DNA of 64,000 nt from Nitratireductor aquimarinus (GCF_017255295.1 NZ_JAFKDE010000003.1:434001-498000); one strand, 5' to 3'. Counted from the stretch's first letter, positions 24,278 through 33,998 are shown. Numbers and translations: made by a program. Notes: generated by a model not told the origin, from the sequence alone.

Positions 24278-27200
24278 CTAGACAGAAGCCAGAAGGCTCG
24301 CATTGCCGCCGGCTGCCGTCGTGTCGACGCAGATGGCGCGCTCATGAGCGTAGGCTGCCGGATAGATCGGCTCGATCACCAGCGGCACGATGGCCCCGTC
24401 CCGCCCGGCAAGCGCCCCGCGCAGGCTCTTCAGCCAGGCAGCATCACCGCTGGCCGCCACCAGATCGAGCCTCAGCGCGCCCAGCGCCTCGGGCGCTGCC
24501 ACACCGTCTGCAGCTTCAACCGGAAGCCCCTGACCAAGCAGCGGCTTCAGGATGCGACGCGCCTCGGGATGAACGGCCAGAACCGCATTGCCCGTGGCCA
24601 GCGCCTGCACGACCTGCGCCATCAGCGTGTCTTCATCCGCGCCGAGGCAGAGCGCGCGTCCGCGCGGCGTCAGCATCAGCGAGTTGGCCTCACCGGTCGG
24701 TCCGGGCAAATCCACCGGGCCCTGATCGAGCGCTGCGGCAGCCGCCATGGCCGCCTGCGCCTGCCCGCGCAGGATCTTGCGCAGCGCCGGCAGACGGTCC
24801 GCACGCGCAGCCCACTTGCCGTCCACCGCCGGCATCAGCCTGTCCAGCGTGCCGGAAGAGAGAACGGCCCCCTCAGGCGCAGCACCCGCGCCTTCCGAAC
24901 CACGGCGGAAACGGCGCAGATAGTGCGGGCCACCAGCCTTGGGACCGGTGCCCGAAAGCCCTTCACCACCAAATGGCTGGGAGCCAACGACCGCACCGAT
25001 CTGGTTGCGGTTCACATAGATATTGCCCGCATGTACCCGGTCCACCACATGCTGCGCACGCGCATCGATGCGTGTGTGAAGCCCGAAGGTCAGTCCATAA
25101 CCCTTTGCGTTGACGTCGGAAATCACCTTGTCGATGTCTTCTGCGTCGAAGGTGGCCACATGCAGGATCGGCCCGAAGATCTCGCGCTCCATTTCGCCGA
25201 TGCCCGACACCTTGAATGCCGCCGGCGCCACGTAACGCCCGCCAGCCGGCACATCCAGCGCCGCGATCAGCCGGCCCTTGCTCGTCATCTGCTGCGCATA
25301 GCCGCCAATGGTCTGAAGCGCTTCGGCATCGATCACCGGCCCCACATCCGTCGACACGTCCCACGGATCGCCAATGCTGAGCGCCTGCATCGCGCCCTTG
25401 AGCATTTCCAGAACCCGGTCCTCCACATCCTTCTGGACATAGAGCATGCGCAGCGCCGAGCAGCGCTGTCCCGCACTCTGGAATGCGGAGGCCACGATGT
25501 CGCGCACCGCCTGCTCCGGCAGCGCGGTGGAATCGACGATCATGGCGTTGAGACCGCCCGTTTCCGCGATCAGCATCGCCTCCGGTCCGGCATTGGCAGA
25601 AAGCTGGCGCTCGATCAGACGCGCCACTTCCGTCGAGCCGGTGAAACACACACCTGCAATGCGTGGATCAGCCGTCAGCGGCCCGCCCACGGTCGGGCCA
25701 TCGCCGATCAGAAGCTGAAGCGCATCCGCCGGCACACCGGCTTCGTGCATCATCGCCACGGCGCGCGCCGCGATCAGCGATGTCTGCTCTGCGGGTTTGG
25801 CGACAACGGCATTGCCCGTCACCAGCGCGGCTGCGACCTGGCCCGTGAAAATGGCAAGCGGGAAGTTCCAGGGCGAAATACACACGATGACGCCGCGCGC
25901 ATCCGTGTCCTTCTCCACATGTGCCGCTTCACGCGCATAATAGCGCAGGAAGTCGACCGCTTCGCGCACCTCGGCAACGCCATCGGCAAGCGATTTTCCG
26001 GCCTCCCGGTTGGCAAGCGCGAAGAACTCGGCGGCATGCTCTTCATAGAGGTCGGCAACCCGGCGCAGGATCGCGCCGCGCTCGGCCACCGGCGTACCTG
26101 CCCATGCGGGCTGCGCCTTCAGGCCGATTTCCACCGCCGCCGCAGCCTGTTCGCTGGTCGCATCCTGCACCGAGCCGACGATCTCGCCGAGCTTCGCCGG
26201 ATTGATGACATCGCGCGTTTCGCCCTTGCCCCCCCTGGCTTGGGTAATGGACGCGGCGTCCCACCGGTGCGGCGCGGCAAAGGGAGCGCGCGCTGCATCA
26301 AGTTCGGCCATGGTGACCGGATCGGTCACGTCCCAGCCCTTCGCATTCCGGCGTCCTGCGCCAAAGATCTCCGAAGGACGGCGAATTGCCGTATTCGTCG
26401 CCTCGGCTTCCGCCTCGACTGCGGCAAACGGATCGGCTGCAATCTCTTCCGCGCTCACATCGGTATCGACGATCTGATGAACGAAGGAGGAGTTCGCACC
26501 ATTTTCCAGAAGGCGGCGGACCAGATAGGCCAGCAGATCCTGATGCGCACCGACCGGCGCATAGATGCGGCACCGCGTGCCCTCGCTCTTGCGCACGGCC
26601 TCGTGCAGCGCTTCGCCCATGCCGTGCAGGCGCTGGAACTCAAACGCGCTCTTGTCCGTGGCCATGGCGAGGATCGCCGCCGCCGTATGCGCATTGTGGG
26701 TGGCGAACTGCGGATAGATGCGGTCCGTCATGCCCAGCAGCTTGCGCGCACAGGCGATGTAGCTCACATCCGTGTTCGACTTGCGGGTGAAAACCGGGAA
26801 ACCGTCAAGCCCGAGCACCTGCGCGCGCTTGATTTCCGTGTCCCAGTAAGCGCCCTTCACCAGCCGCACCATGATGCGGCGGTCAAGCCGTGTTGCAAGG
26901 TCGTTCAGCCAGTCGATGACAAAGGGCGCGCGCTGCCCGAATGCCTGGACAACCACGCCGAACCCGTCCCAGCCGGCCAGATCCGGATCGGACAGAACGG
27001 CTTCGATCACATCCAGCGAGAGGTCGAGGCGGTCTGCCTCTTCGGCATCGATGTTCAGCCCCATGCGGGCGTCACGGGCGGCGAGCGCAAGGCTCTTCAG
27101 CCGCTCCACCATCACCGGCAGCATATGTTCCTTCTGCGTCGCCTCATAGCGCGGGTGAAGCGCGGAAAGCTTGACCGAAATGCCCGGATTGGCGCGAATG

Positions 27201-27895
27201 TCGTCACGGTTGGAAAAACGCTTCAGCGATGCGATGGCGTCGCCATAGGCCTTGAGGTAGCGCAGTGCGTCGGCCTCGGTGCGGGCCGCTTCGCCGAGCA
27301 TGTCGAACGAGTAGGTGTAGCCCTTCTCTTCCATCGACTTGCCGCGCTTCAGCGCCTCGTCGATGGTGCGGCCCAGAACGAACTGCTCGCCCATCTCACG
27401 CATGGCGCGCGATACGGCGCGGCGGATCACCGGTTCGCCCATGCGGCGCACCAGCCCGCGCAGCGTGGCTTCCACGCCCTGCCCTTCATCGTCCAGCACC
27501 CGGCCCGTCAGCATCAGCGCCCAGGTGGACGCGTTCACGAAGATCGAGGCGGATTCGCCCGAATGCGCCGACCAGTCATGCGGCGCGATCTTGTCGCGGA
27601 TCAGATCGTCCATCGTCTCCGCATCCGGCACGCGCAACAGCGCCTCGGCCAGACACATCAGCGCAACGCCTTCCTCGGTGGAAAGACCGTATTCGGAGAG
27701 GAAAGCCTCCATCAGGTCCATGTCGCTCGATGCGCGGACATTGCGCACGAGATCGGCCGCGCGCTTCGAAATCTGCTGGCGGTCCTCCCGCGACAGTCCG
27801 GAAAGCTCGATCAGCCTGCGCAGAGCCTCGGCCTCATCGGCCAGATAATGGGCTCTGATGTCCTCTCGCAAGTTTGCGGGCGCTTTGTTCTGCAT
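24278..27895 (-). CDS. putA: Bifunctional proline dehydrogenase / P5C dehydrogenase
   Basis: A 1205-residue PutA that oxidises proline to glutamate by two linked active sites. The FAD proline dehydrogenase barrel is in the N-terminal half (VKLVKGAYWDTEIKRAQ-type region, here RLVKGAYWDTEIKR, and GTRCRIYAPVGAHQDLLAYLVRRLLENGANSSFV). The P5C dehydrogenase domain has CISPWNFPLAIF, FTGSTEVARLI and the catalytic cysteine in SAGQRCSALRML. It ends in an extra C-terminal domain. The protein starts MQNKAPANLREDIRAHY, so the ribbon-helix-helix DNA-binding domain of enterobacterial PutA is absent; regulation falls to the divergent putR. The long reverse-strand frame opposite this gene is a codon-bias artefact. 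Confidence 0.95.
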   Translation of the reverse strand: MQNKAPANLREDIRAHYLADEAEALRRLIELSGLSREDRQQISKRAADLVRNVRASSDMDLMEAFLSEYGLSTEEGVALMCLAEALLRVPDAETMDDLIRDKIAPHDWSAHSGESASIFVNASTWALMLTGRVLDDEGQGVEATLRGLVRRMGEPVIRRAVSRAMREMGEQFVLGRTIDEALKRGKSMEEKGYTYSFDMLGEAARTEADALRYLKAYGDAIASLKRFSNRDDIRANPGISVKLSALHPRYEATQKEHMLPVMVERLKSLALAARDARMGLNIDAEEADRLDLSLDVIEAVLSDPDLAGWDGFGVVVQAFGQRAPFVIDWLNDLATRLDRRIMVRLVKGAYWDTEIKRAQVLGLDGFPVFTRKSNTDVSYIACARKLLGMTDRIYPQFATHNAHTAAAILAMATDKSAFEFQRLHGMGEALHEAVRKSEGTRCRIYAPVGAHQDLLAYLVRRLLENGANSSFVHQIVDTDVSAEEIAADPFAAVEAEAEATNTAIRRPSEIFGAGRRNAKGWDVTDPVTMAELDAARAPFAAPHRWDAASITQARGGKGETRDVINPAKLGEIVGSVQDATSEQAAAAVEIGLKAQPAWAGTPVAERGAILRRVADLYEEHAAEFFALANREAGKSLADGVAEVREAVDFLRYYAREAAHVEKDTDARGVIVCISPWNFPLAIFTGQVAAALVTGNAVVAKPAEQTSLIAARAVAMMHEAGVPADALQLLIGDGPTVGGPLTADPRIAGVCFTGSTEVARLIERQLSANAGPEAMLIAETGGLNAMIVDSTALPEQAVRDIVASAFQSAGQRCSALRMLYVQKDVEDRVLEMLKGAMQALSIGDPWDVSTDVGPVIDAEALQTIGGYAQQMTSKGRLIAALDVPAGGRYVAPAAFKVSGIGEMEREIFGPILHVATFDAEDIDKVISDVNAKGYGLTFGLHTRIDARAQHVVDRVHAGNIYVNRNQIGAVVGSQPFGGEGLSGTGPKAGGPHYLRRFRRGSEGAGAAPEGAVLSSGTLDRLMPAVDGKWAARADRLPALRKILRGQAQAAMAAAAALDQGPVDLPGPTGEANSLMLTPRGRALCLGADEDTLMAQVVQALATGNAVLAVHPEARRILKPLLGQGLPVEAADGVAAPEALGALRLDLVAASGDAAWLKSLRGALAGRDGAIVPLVIEPIYPAAYAHERAICVDTTAAGGNASLLASV

Positions 27896-28057
27896 AACAT
27901 CCTCAGATGGCTGGAAAGGTCTTCGCGGCGCTCCCATCGCCGCCATTCGGGCGATCATAGCATAACAAAAACAGCCAATCGGGCTGATTAGTTGCCGTCG
28001 ACAGCCCAAATGGACTATGTTGATCGCAGCAATAACACCCATAGGGATGGAATTCCC
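27896..28057. promoter_or_regulatory. Divergent putA-putR control region
   Basis: A 162-bp gap between divergent genes. It contains an inverted repeat CAGCC-AATCG-GGCTG at 27972-27986, and another CAGCCC at 28001-28006. The region just after putA's start is AT-rich (ATAGCATAACAAAAAC). PutR, an Lrp-type protein, is expected to bind here and activate putA when proline is present. Confidence 0.5.
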
Positions 28058-28510
28058 ATGTCAACAGAACGTGTGGACCGCATCGACCGCAACATACTGG
28101 ACGCGCTAACCAAGGATGGCCGCCTGTCCATCGCCGAACTGGCCCGCCGGGTCGGGCTCTCCAAGACCCCGGTTCAGGCGCGCTTACGCCGGCTTGAGAA
28201 GGATGGTTACATCCGTGGCTACTCGGCCATCATCGACCGGGCGCGCATCGGCGAGGGTCACATCGCCTTCGTGCAGGTGGAGCTGGAAGACACCCGCTCA
28301 TCGGCGCTTGCCGCCTTCAACAAGGCCGTTCTCGCGGTTCCCGAAATCGAGCAGTGCCACATGACGGCAGCCGGTTTCGACTATCTGCTCAAGGTGCGCA
28401 CGCGCGACATTTCCAGCTATCGCAAGATTTTGGGCGAGCGCATTTCCGCCCTGCCCCATGTGGCGCGCACATCCACCTTCGTGACGATGGAGACGGTCAA
28501 GGACCGTTAG
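28058..28510 (+). CDS. putR: Lrp/AsnC-family proline-responsive activator PutR
   Basis: A 150-residue Lrp/AsnC protein. The helix-turn-helix is LDALTKDGRLSIAELARRVGLSKTPVQARLRRLEKDGYI; the RAM effector domain contains AAGFDYLLKVRTRDISSYRKIL. The start at 28058 gives MSTERVDRIDRNILD, the usual family start. It is divergent from putA, the arrangement known for PutR in alphaproteobacteria. It overlaps the 3' end of the convergent cytochrome gene by four bases, so no terminator space exists between them. Confidence 0.9.
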   Translation: MSTERVDRIDRNILDALTKDGRLSIAELARRVGLSKTPVQARLRRLEKDGYIRGYSAIIDRARIGEGHIAFVQVELEDTRSSALAAFNKAVLAVPEIEQCHMTAAGFDYLLKVRTRDISSYRKILGERISALPHVARTSTFVTMETVKDR

Positions 28511-29748
28511 GGGGACCGCCCAGGGGGACCGCTAAGCGGCTCCACATCCAGCGTCTTCAGAAAGGCGATCAGCGCCCGGCGTCCACGGTCGGTGAACACC
28601 ACGCCGCGAATCTCGCTTTCCCCGGAAACAGCCTCCGGCGCAGTGCTGTAATGATCGATCACCCCGTCGAGCGTGTTGATCTGGCCCGCATGCATATAGG
28701 GCGGTCTGCTGGCCGCCCCGCGCAGCGACGGCGTCTTGTAGGCCCGTTCCATCACCGCCGCATCGCGCTGCATGAAGCGCAGCGCCTCGCAGGCCTCGGG
28801 GGCGGCGTCGCTGTAGGGTCCAAGACAATTGAACGGATCGGCCAGAACATCGGCCATGCCTTTGGCGCGGCCCAGATCGTCCGGCAGCCCTGCGACGGGC
28901 GGAACGCCGGTATTGTGGAAATGATCGTCGGTGAAACGCGGGCCGTTGTGGCATTCGAGGCAGTTCGCCTTGCCGATGAACAGCCTCAGCCCCTCCTGCT
29001 CCAGATCGCTGAAGGCGGCGTCGCCCTTTGCCACTTCGCCCGCCGCCACGGCGCGCGCAAACCGGTCAAAGCGGGTTTCGGGCGGGTGCAGCGTGCGTTC
29101 GAACGCACCGATTGCCTTGCCCAGATTGGCGAAAACCCGGTTCACCGCATCACGCTCGTCCTCGCCCATCGCGGCCCAGGCCGCGCGCTCGGCCTCATTG
29201 CCAAGCGGGCTGGCATTGGCCGGCAGCCCATCGAGTACCGGCAGCGCGCCAAAAACCTCTGCATAGCCGTCTGGATATGTCGCCGCGATGTAGTGTGCGA
29301 AGGCGGTCCGGTTGCCGGCATGCTCGCGCTGGTCTTCCAGCGGCGTCAGCGCCTGTGACCAGAGGCTGTCGCGCCGCCCGTCCCAGAACTGCCAGACATT
29401 CCACCCCGTGCCCGCCAGCGGCATGGTGCGCCGGTCGCTTTCGCCCACCGCGACACCGCGCGGCAGACCATCCTGAAACTGCAGATCGGGCATGTGGCAG
29501 GTGGCGCAGGAGACATTCCCCTCGCCGCTCAGGCCCTCCTCGAAGAACAGAAGCTGCCCGAAAGCCGCTGCACGCGGATGATCGGCAAACCGGTTGCCGG
29601 GTGACGGCGGCAACGGCCCCAGCGCGTCAATGGAAAGCGACGCGATCTTTGCCTTTTCATCCTCGCTCAGTTCGGAGGAATCGCAACCGGCAAGCGCGAC
29701 AAGCCCGCCAAGGGCAAACGACACGAAAAGCCGTCGCGCCATCCCCAT
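28507..29748 (-). CDS. Diheme cytochrome c peroxidase / MauG-like lipoprotein
   Basis: A 413-residue secreted protein with a lipoprotein signal (LGGLVALAGCDSSEL). Two c-type heme sites are visible, CATCH near residue 83 and CLECH near 268, the pattern of bacterial diheme peroxidases and MauG. A conserved tryptophan region (WNVWQFWDGRRDSLWSQA) lies between the hemes, and YKTPSLRGAASRPPYMHAGQINTLDGVIDHYS is the C-terminal family block. It could detoxify peroxide or modify a partner protein. It is followed 2 bp upstream on the same strand by a FixH/YtkA-like membrane protein gene, with which it probably forms an operon. Confidence 0.88.
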   Translation of the reverse strand: MGMARRLFVSFALGGLVALAGCDSSELSEDEKAKIASLSIDALGPLPPSPGNRFADHPRAAAFGQLLFFEEGLSGEGNVSCATCHMPDLQFQDGLPRGVAVGESDRRTMPLAGTGWNVWQFWDGRRDSLWSQALTPLEDQREHAGNRTAFAHYIAATYPDGYAEVFGALPVLDGLPANASPLGNEAERAAWAAMGEDERDAVNRVFANLGKAIGAFERTLHPPETRFDRFARAVAAGEVAKGDAAFSDLEQEGLRLFIGKANCLECHNGPRFTDDHFHNTGVPPVAGLPDDLGRAKGMADVLADPFNCLGPYSDAAPEACEALRFMQRDAAVMERAYKTPSLRGAASRPPYMHAGQINTLDGVIDHYSTAPEAVSGESEIRGVVFTDRGRRALIAFLKTLDVEPLSGPPGRSP

Positions 29749-29750
29749 CG

Positions 29751-30206
29751 TCAGAGATCCAGATTGAACACCGCCTCGTCGAGGCCGGGTTCGGCGTCTA
29801 TCCCGATGCGGATTTCCCAGTGCCCGCCCATATTGAAGCGCATGCCTTCCACGCGGTAGCGCCCCTCGCCCGGATTCTCGCTGGCCTCGGGCTCGGTCGG
29901 CAGGCCATGACCGTGATCCGGCATGCCGCCATCAATGGAAATCTGCGCATCCTCGACCGCAGCCCCCTCCGGCGTGGTGATCACCACCACCCAGTCATGC
30001 GTCTCATTGAGCGGAACCGGCTGCGTCTCCGGCTCGAACATCACCTGATAGAGACCATCACGGCTCACGGTGTTGTAGGCAGTGTCCATTTCGGGCGGCG
30101 GCGGGGCAAACAGCCGGAATGCCGCATAGATGGCGACAGAAGCCACCAGCAGTCCAGCACCTGCAAGAATGAGGCGCTGTTTTCCGTTCGCGCGTTGCGC
30201 CGCCAT
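29751..30206 (-). CDS. FixH/YtkA-like membrane-anchored periplasmic protein
   Basis: A 151-residue protein with one membrane segment (RLILAGAGLLVASVAIYAAFRLF) and a periplasmic beta domain. The domain contains THDWVVVITTPEGAAVEDAQISIDGGMPDHGHGLPTEPEASENPGEGRYRVEGMRFNMGGHWEIRI, which fits the YtkA-like/FixH fold; MPDHGHGLP has histidines and Met that could bind copper. The start at 30206 follows GGAGGG; upstream Met codons have no site. It precedes the diheme cytochrome gene in an operon, suggesting a role in electron or metal transfer to it. Function unproven. Confidence 0.78.
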   Translation of the reverse strand: MAAQRANGKQRLILAGAGLLVASVAIYAAFRLFAPPPPEMDTAYNTVSRDGLYQVMFEPETQPVPLNETHDWVVVITTPEGAAVEDAQISIDGGMPDHGHGLPTEPEASENPGEGRYRVEGMRFNMGGHWEIRIGIDAEPGLDEAVFNLDL

Positions 30207-30331
30207 ATCGTCCCTCCGATTCACCAGCATTGCCAGGCCACTACATAACCCGCGCCCTGACCGCAGTTCCACCACCGGGTTGTCGCATCCATGCGCCCAC
30301 ACGAAAAACGGGCGCGAAAAACGGGCAAAGA

Positions 30332-30358
30332 AAAACCGGCGTCGATGACGCCGGTTTT
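30332..30358. terminator. Terminator downstream of gabD
   Basis: AAAACCGGCGTC-GAT-GACGCCGGTTTT is a perfect 12-bp stem with a 3-nt loop. It lies 20 bp beyond the gabD stop, so it ends gabD transcription (minus strand). An ACGGGC repeat lies just to its left. Confidence 0.9.
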
Positions 30359-30378
30359 CGATTTCAGCCGATTGTGGC

Positions 30379-31836
30379 TCAGAGGCCGAGGCCGCCGATG
30401 CACACATATTTGGTGTCGAGATAGTCCTCGATGCCCTGATGGCCGCCTTCCTTGCCCATGCCGGACTCTTTCAGGCCGCCAAACGGCGCTTCCACCGTGG
30501 TGATGATGCCTTCATTGACGCCCACCAGACCGTATTTCAGCCCTTCCATCACGCGGAAGGCGCGGCCCAGATCGCCCGTATAGAAGTAGCAGGCCAGACC
30601 GAACACCGTGTCATTGGCAAGCTTGATCGCCTCTTCTTCCGTCTCGAAACGGAAGACCGGGGCCACCGGGCCAAAAATCTCTTCCTGCATGAAACGCATG
30701 TCGGAGCTGGCGTTGGAAATGACGGTCGGCTGGAAGAACGAGCCGCCCAGCGCGTGGCGCGCGCCACCGGCCGTCACCTTGCCGCCCTTGCCGGTGGCGT
30801 CGGCGATCAGTTCCTCGACCTTCTCGACAGCCTTCTCATCGATCAGCGGTCCCTGCTGCGTGCCTTCCTCAAGGCCCGAGCCGACCTTCAGCCTGTCGGC
30901 AGCAGCCGAAAGCTTCTCGACGAATTTGTCGTAGATGCCGGCCTGTACGAAGAAGCGGTTGGTGCAAACGCAGGTCTGGCCCGAATTGCGATATTTGGCG
31001 GCAATCGCCCCCTCGACCGCGCGGTCCAGATCCGCATCGTCGAACACGATGAACGGCGCATTGCCGCCGAGTTCCATCGAAACCTTCTTCACCGTGCCGG
31101 CCGTCTTCTGGATCAGAAGCTTGCCGATCTCGGTGGAGCCGGTGAAGGTGATCTTGCGCACCAGCGGGTTTTCGCACAGCTCGTCGCCAATCTCGGAAGC
31201 CGAACCGGTGACGATGTTCACCACGCCCTTCGGGAAACCGGCTTCTTCACACAGAACACCCCAGGCAAGGCCCGAATAAGGGGTCTGCGAAGCAGGCTTC
31301 GCCACGGCGGTGCAGCCCGTCGCCAGCGCCGGACCGAGCTTGCGCGCCAGCATGGAGGACGGGAAGTTCCACGGCGTGATCGCGCCAATGACGCCCACCG
31401 GCTCCTTGGTCACGAGAATGCGGCGGTCTGCCCAGGGCGACGGCACCACATCGCCGTAAACCCGGCGGCCCTCTTCCGCATACCAGAGGATATAGGCCGC
31501 CGAGCTGCCGACCTCGCCCTTTGCCTCGGCAAACGATTTGCCCTGCTCCATGGTCAGCAGTTCGGCCAGCGCGTCCTGATTGTCCATGATCGCGTCATGC
31601 AGCCTGCGCAGCAGCGTTGCGCGGTGCGCCGCCGAGGTCTTCTTCCACGAATGGAAGGCCGTTTCGGCAGCCTCGATGGCGCGGCGCGTTTCTGCACCGC
31701 CCGAACGCGGCACGGTGCCGATCTTTTCGCCATTGGCCGGATTGAAGACATCGACGGTCTGCCCCGAATCCGCGTTGACCCAGGCTCCGTCGATGAAGTT
31801 CGCCTGACGCAGGAAATGATTTGTTTTCTGAAGCAT
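30379..31836 (-). CDS. gabD: NAD(P)-dependent succinate-semialdehyde dehydrogenase
   Basis: A 485-residue aldehyde dehydrogenase oxidising succinate semialdehyde to succinate in the GABA shunt. It has ITPWNFPSSMLARKLGPALATGC, FTGSTEIGKLL, the glutamate MELGGNAPF and the nucleophile in NSGQTCVCTNRFF, where the cysteine pair (C-V-C) is characteristic of the GabD group. It is preceded by GGAGAAG. It stands alone between its own terminator and an AEC transporter gene. It differs clearly from the aldehyde dehydrogenase in the ectoine cluster (TSGQDCLAANRF). Confidence 0.9.
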   Translation of the reverse strand: MLQKTNHFLRQANFIDGAWVNADSGQTVDVFNPANGEKIGTVPRSGGAETRRAIEAAETAFHSWKKTSAAHRATLLRRLHDAIMDNQDALAELLTMEQGKSFAEAKGEVGSSAAYILWYAEEGRRVYGDVVPSPWADRRILVTKEPVGVIGAITPWNFPSSMLARKLGPALATGCTAVAKPASQTPYSGLAWGVLCEEAGFPKGVVNIVTGSASEIGDELCENPLVRKITFTGSTEIGKLLIQKTAGTVKKVSMELGGNAPFIVFDDADLDRAVEGAIAAKYRNSGQTCVCTNRFFVQAGIYDKFVEKLSAAADRLKVGSGLEEGTQQGPLIDEKAVEKVEELIADATGKGGKVTAGGARHALGGSFFQPTVISNASSDMRFMQEEIFGPVAPVFRFETEEEAIKLANDTVFGLACYFYTGDLGRAFRVMEGLKYGLVGVNEGIITTVEAPFGGLKESGMGKEGGHQGIEDYLDTKYVCIGGLGL

Positions 31837-31904
31837 TTGCTTCTCCTTTTGTTTCGCGCGGCAACCTAATGGTCCAGACGTCAGCGACTAGGGGCTGTCT
31901 GGCC

Positions 31905-32846
31905 CTATTGATAGGTCCAGTGGACCACTGACAGCCAGAATGCCGTCGTAAATACGGCAAAGAGCGTGCCTATGGTCATCGCGTTCGACGCCAGAGCCTG
32001 TCCGGTGCCGAACCGCGAGGCGATCAGATAAGGGTTCACCCCGGAGGGGAGCGCTGCCGCCACCACCGCAACCTGCGCGCTGAAGGCCGGCAGTCCGACC
32101 GCCAGCGCCACACCGAGGGCAACGGCGGGCATGAGGAAAAGTTTCAGCGTCGCGATCACGATGGCCGGACGCACATCGCCCGTAATGCCAAACCGGTTCA
32201 GGCCAAGCCCCATGGCAAACAGCGCCACCGGCCCCGCCACATTGGCCAGCGCATCCACGAAACGCGTGCCAAGGGCGGGCATTTCAAGCCCCGAGAAGCG
32301 CCACAGAAGCCCCGCGACGATGCCCAGGATCAGCGGGCTTGAGAAAAGCTTCGTCAGGAACTCGCGGGCAATACCGATTGCGCCCGTTCCCTTGCGCCCG
32401 ACCAGCGAGAACAGAAGGATCGATGCCCCCAGCATCACCGGCAGGTGGATCGACACGATAAGCGACAGCACCTCGAACCCCTCTTGCCCGTAAACACCGA
32501 GCATGAAGGGAATACCGAGCAGAACAAGGTTGGAGAAACTGGTGGACAGGCCCGCCACCACGCCGACACGCGCATCGCGGCCGAAAAACCGCATGATGGT
32601 GAAGTGCCCTGCGACCCAGGCAACGCCGACGGCGCTGAAATAGGTGATCCAGAGCGCCCAGGGGATGCTGGAGCCAAACTCTGCCCCCGCCATGGTGCGA
32701 AACAACAAAAGCGGAACCGCAATGGTAACGGCAAACTCACTCAACGCTTCGCCGGTCTCCGTCTTCAGCAAACCGGTCCACCCGGAGATATAGCCGAAAG
32801 CGACGAGACCGAAGACGAAGGCAACAGTTTCGACAAGTGGCGACAT
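31905..32846 (-). CDS. AEC-family (auxin efflux carrier-like) transporter
   Basis: A 313-residue inner membrane protein with about ten hydrophobic segments in two five-segment halves, as in the AEC/malonate-carrier group. The N-terminus VETVAFVFGLVAFGYISGWTGLL and VPLLLFRTMAGAEF are typical. It may export or import dicarboxylates or auxin-like acids; the substrate is not predictable. It is upstream of gabD on the same strand, with a 68-bp gap, so co-transcription is possible and would fit a role near succinate metabolism. Confidence 0.85.
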   Translation of the reverse strand: MSPLVETVAFVFGLVAFGYISGWTGLLKTETGEALSEFAVTIAVPLLLFRTMAGAEFGSSIPWALWITYFSAVGVAWVAGHFTIMRFFGRDARVGVVAGLSTSFSNLVLLGIPFMLGVYGQEGFEVLSLIVSIHLPVMLGASILLFSLVGRKGTGAIGIAREFLTKLFSSPLILGIVAGLLWRFSGLEMPALGTRFVDALANVAGPVALFAMGLGLNRFGITGDVRPAIVIATLKLFLMPAVALGVALAVGLPAFSAQVAVVAAALPSGVNPYLIASRFGTGQALASNAMTIGTLFAVFTTAFWLSVVHWTYQ

Positions 32847-33061
32847 GCAGCCTGTTTAGACGCAAACCCAGGTGGAAGGAAAGCCACTGGACAAGCAGCG
32901 CGCGAAACTGGCCCAGCAGGCGCGCCTCCCCGCTTCCGTGCCGCCCGGCCGCCCAGCCCCATGCGCCGGGGATCGTGGCGGGGCAGCGACGGCAAGGCAC
33001 CTTTCAAGCTGCCCCCACATGCCTATATGCTTCAGAAGAAGTATATTTTGAGGATTGCCAC

Positions 33062-33613
33062 ATGTTTCGATTGCTCGCCGTCATCGCCCTTCTTCTCGGC
33101 GTATTGCCAGCACAGGCGACGGAAGCCGGCTGGGCGCTGTTGCGCAATGGCGGTCAGGTGGTTCTGATGCGGCATGCCATCGCACCGGGCAATGGCGATC
33201 CGGCCAATTTCGACATCGAGAACTGTGGCACGCAGCGCAACCTCTCGGAGCGCGGTCGCCTGCAGGCACGCCGCATCGGCGCACTGATCGAGGCACGCGC
33301 CGCGCCGGTCGAAAAGGTGCTGACCAGCCGCTACTGCCGCGCTCGCGACACCGCCACGCAGGCCTTCGGCGCAGGCCCGGTCGAAATCTTCGAGGCTCTG
33401 GACCTGCCGGCCGACGATGCCGCGCTCGAACAGCAGAAAGCTGAAATTCTGAAGCGAATCAACGAATACACCGGATCCGGAAACCTGATCATGATCACCC
33501 ATCTTGAGATCATACAGGCGCTGATCGGTGGTCAGGCGCGTGAGGGCGAGGCCATTATTTTGTCACGCGGAGGCGACAATCTGCACGCTTCGGCAAGGAT
33601 CAAATTCAACTGA
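33062..33613 (+). CDS. Secreted histidine phosphatase-superfamily protein
   Basis: A 183-residue protein with a signal peptide (LLAVIALLLGVLPAQATEA). The phosphatase motif is LMRHAIAPG (RHG-type, with Ala for Gly) near residue 35, then LTSRYCRARDTATQAF and the second histidine in MITHLEIIQAL. The catalytic His, Arg and second His are present, so it is probably active on a small phosphate ester in the periplasm. It stands alone between AEC and acpXL, facing away from the AEC gene. The upstream 215 bp (32847-33061) carry no other gene. Confidence 0.85.
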   Translation: MFRLLAVIALLLGVLPAQATEAGWALLRNGGQVVLMRHAIAPGNGDPANFDIENCGTQRNLSERGRLQARRIGALIEARAAPVEKVLTSRYCRARDTATQAFGAGPVEIFEALDLPADDAALEQQKAEILKRINEYTGSGNLIMITHLEIIQALIGGQAREGEAIILSRGGDNLHASARIKFN

Positions 33614-33719
33614 TACCGGCATCGCCCGGAGCCTTAGCCCTTTTCCTGCCGCGAAAAACCGATTAGAGACCCCCGATCATCCAATTGTAAAAGAATCTCC
33701 CCAGACCTGAGGGCCCCAA

Positions 33720-33998
33720 GTGACGACATTCGACAAGGTTGCTGACATCATCGCTGAGACCAGCGAGATCGACCGCGAGAAAATCACCCCCGAGAGCCAC
33801 ACGATCGACGACCTTGGCATCGACAGCCTGGACTTCCTCGACATCGTGTTCGCAATCGACAAGGAATTCGGCATCAAGGTTCCGCTCGAGAAGTGGACCC
33901 AGGAAGTCAATGACGGCAAGGTTTCGACGGAAGAGTATTTCGTCATGAAGAACCTGTGCGCCAAGATCGACGACCTCGTGGCCGCCAAGGCCGGCTGA
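33720..33998 (+). CDS. acpXL: Specialised acyl carrier protein for lipid A VLCFA
   Basis: A 92-residue ACP, longer than the 78-residue FabC-type AcpP. The phosphopantetheine serine is in [25 protein letters not shown]. The start is GTG (GTGACGACATTCGAC). AcpXL carries the 27-hydroxyoctacosanoate-type chain that LpxXL transfers to lipid A in Rhizobiales. It heads the block acpXL-KAS-KAS-adh-lpxXL. In other rhizobia a fabZ gene follows acpXL; here the next start is only 37 bp away. Confidence 0.93.
   Translation: MTTFDKVADIIAETSEIDREKITPESHTIDDLGIDSLDFLDIVFAIDKEFGIKVPLEKWTQEVNDGKVSTEEYFVMKNLCAKIDDLVAAKAG

Noticed and set aside
24269-27991. A 1240-residue plus-strand frame opposite putA
   Set aside because: It mirrors the real putA frame. 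High GC at third positions leaves few stops on the opposite strand. It has no ribosome binding site and no recognisable motifs, while putA has complete domains.
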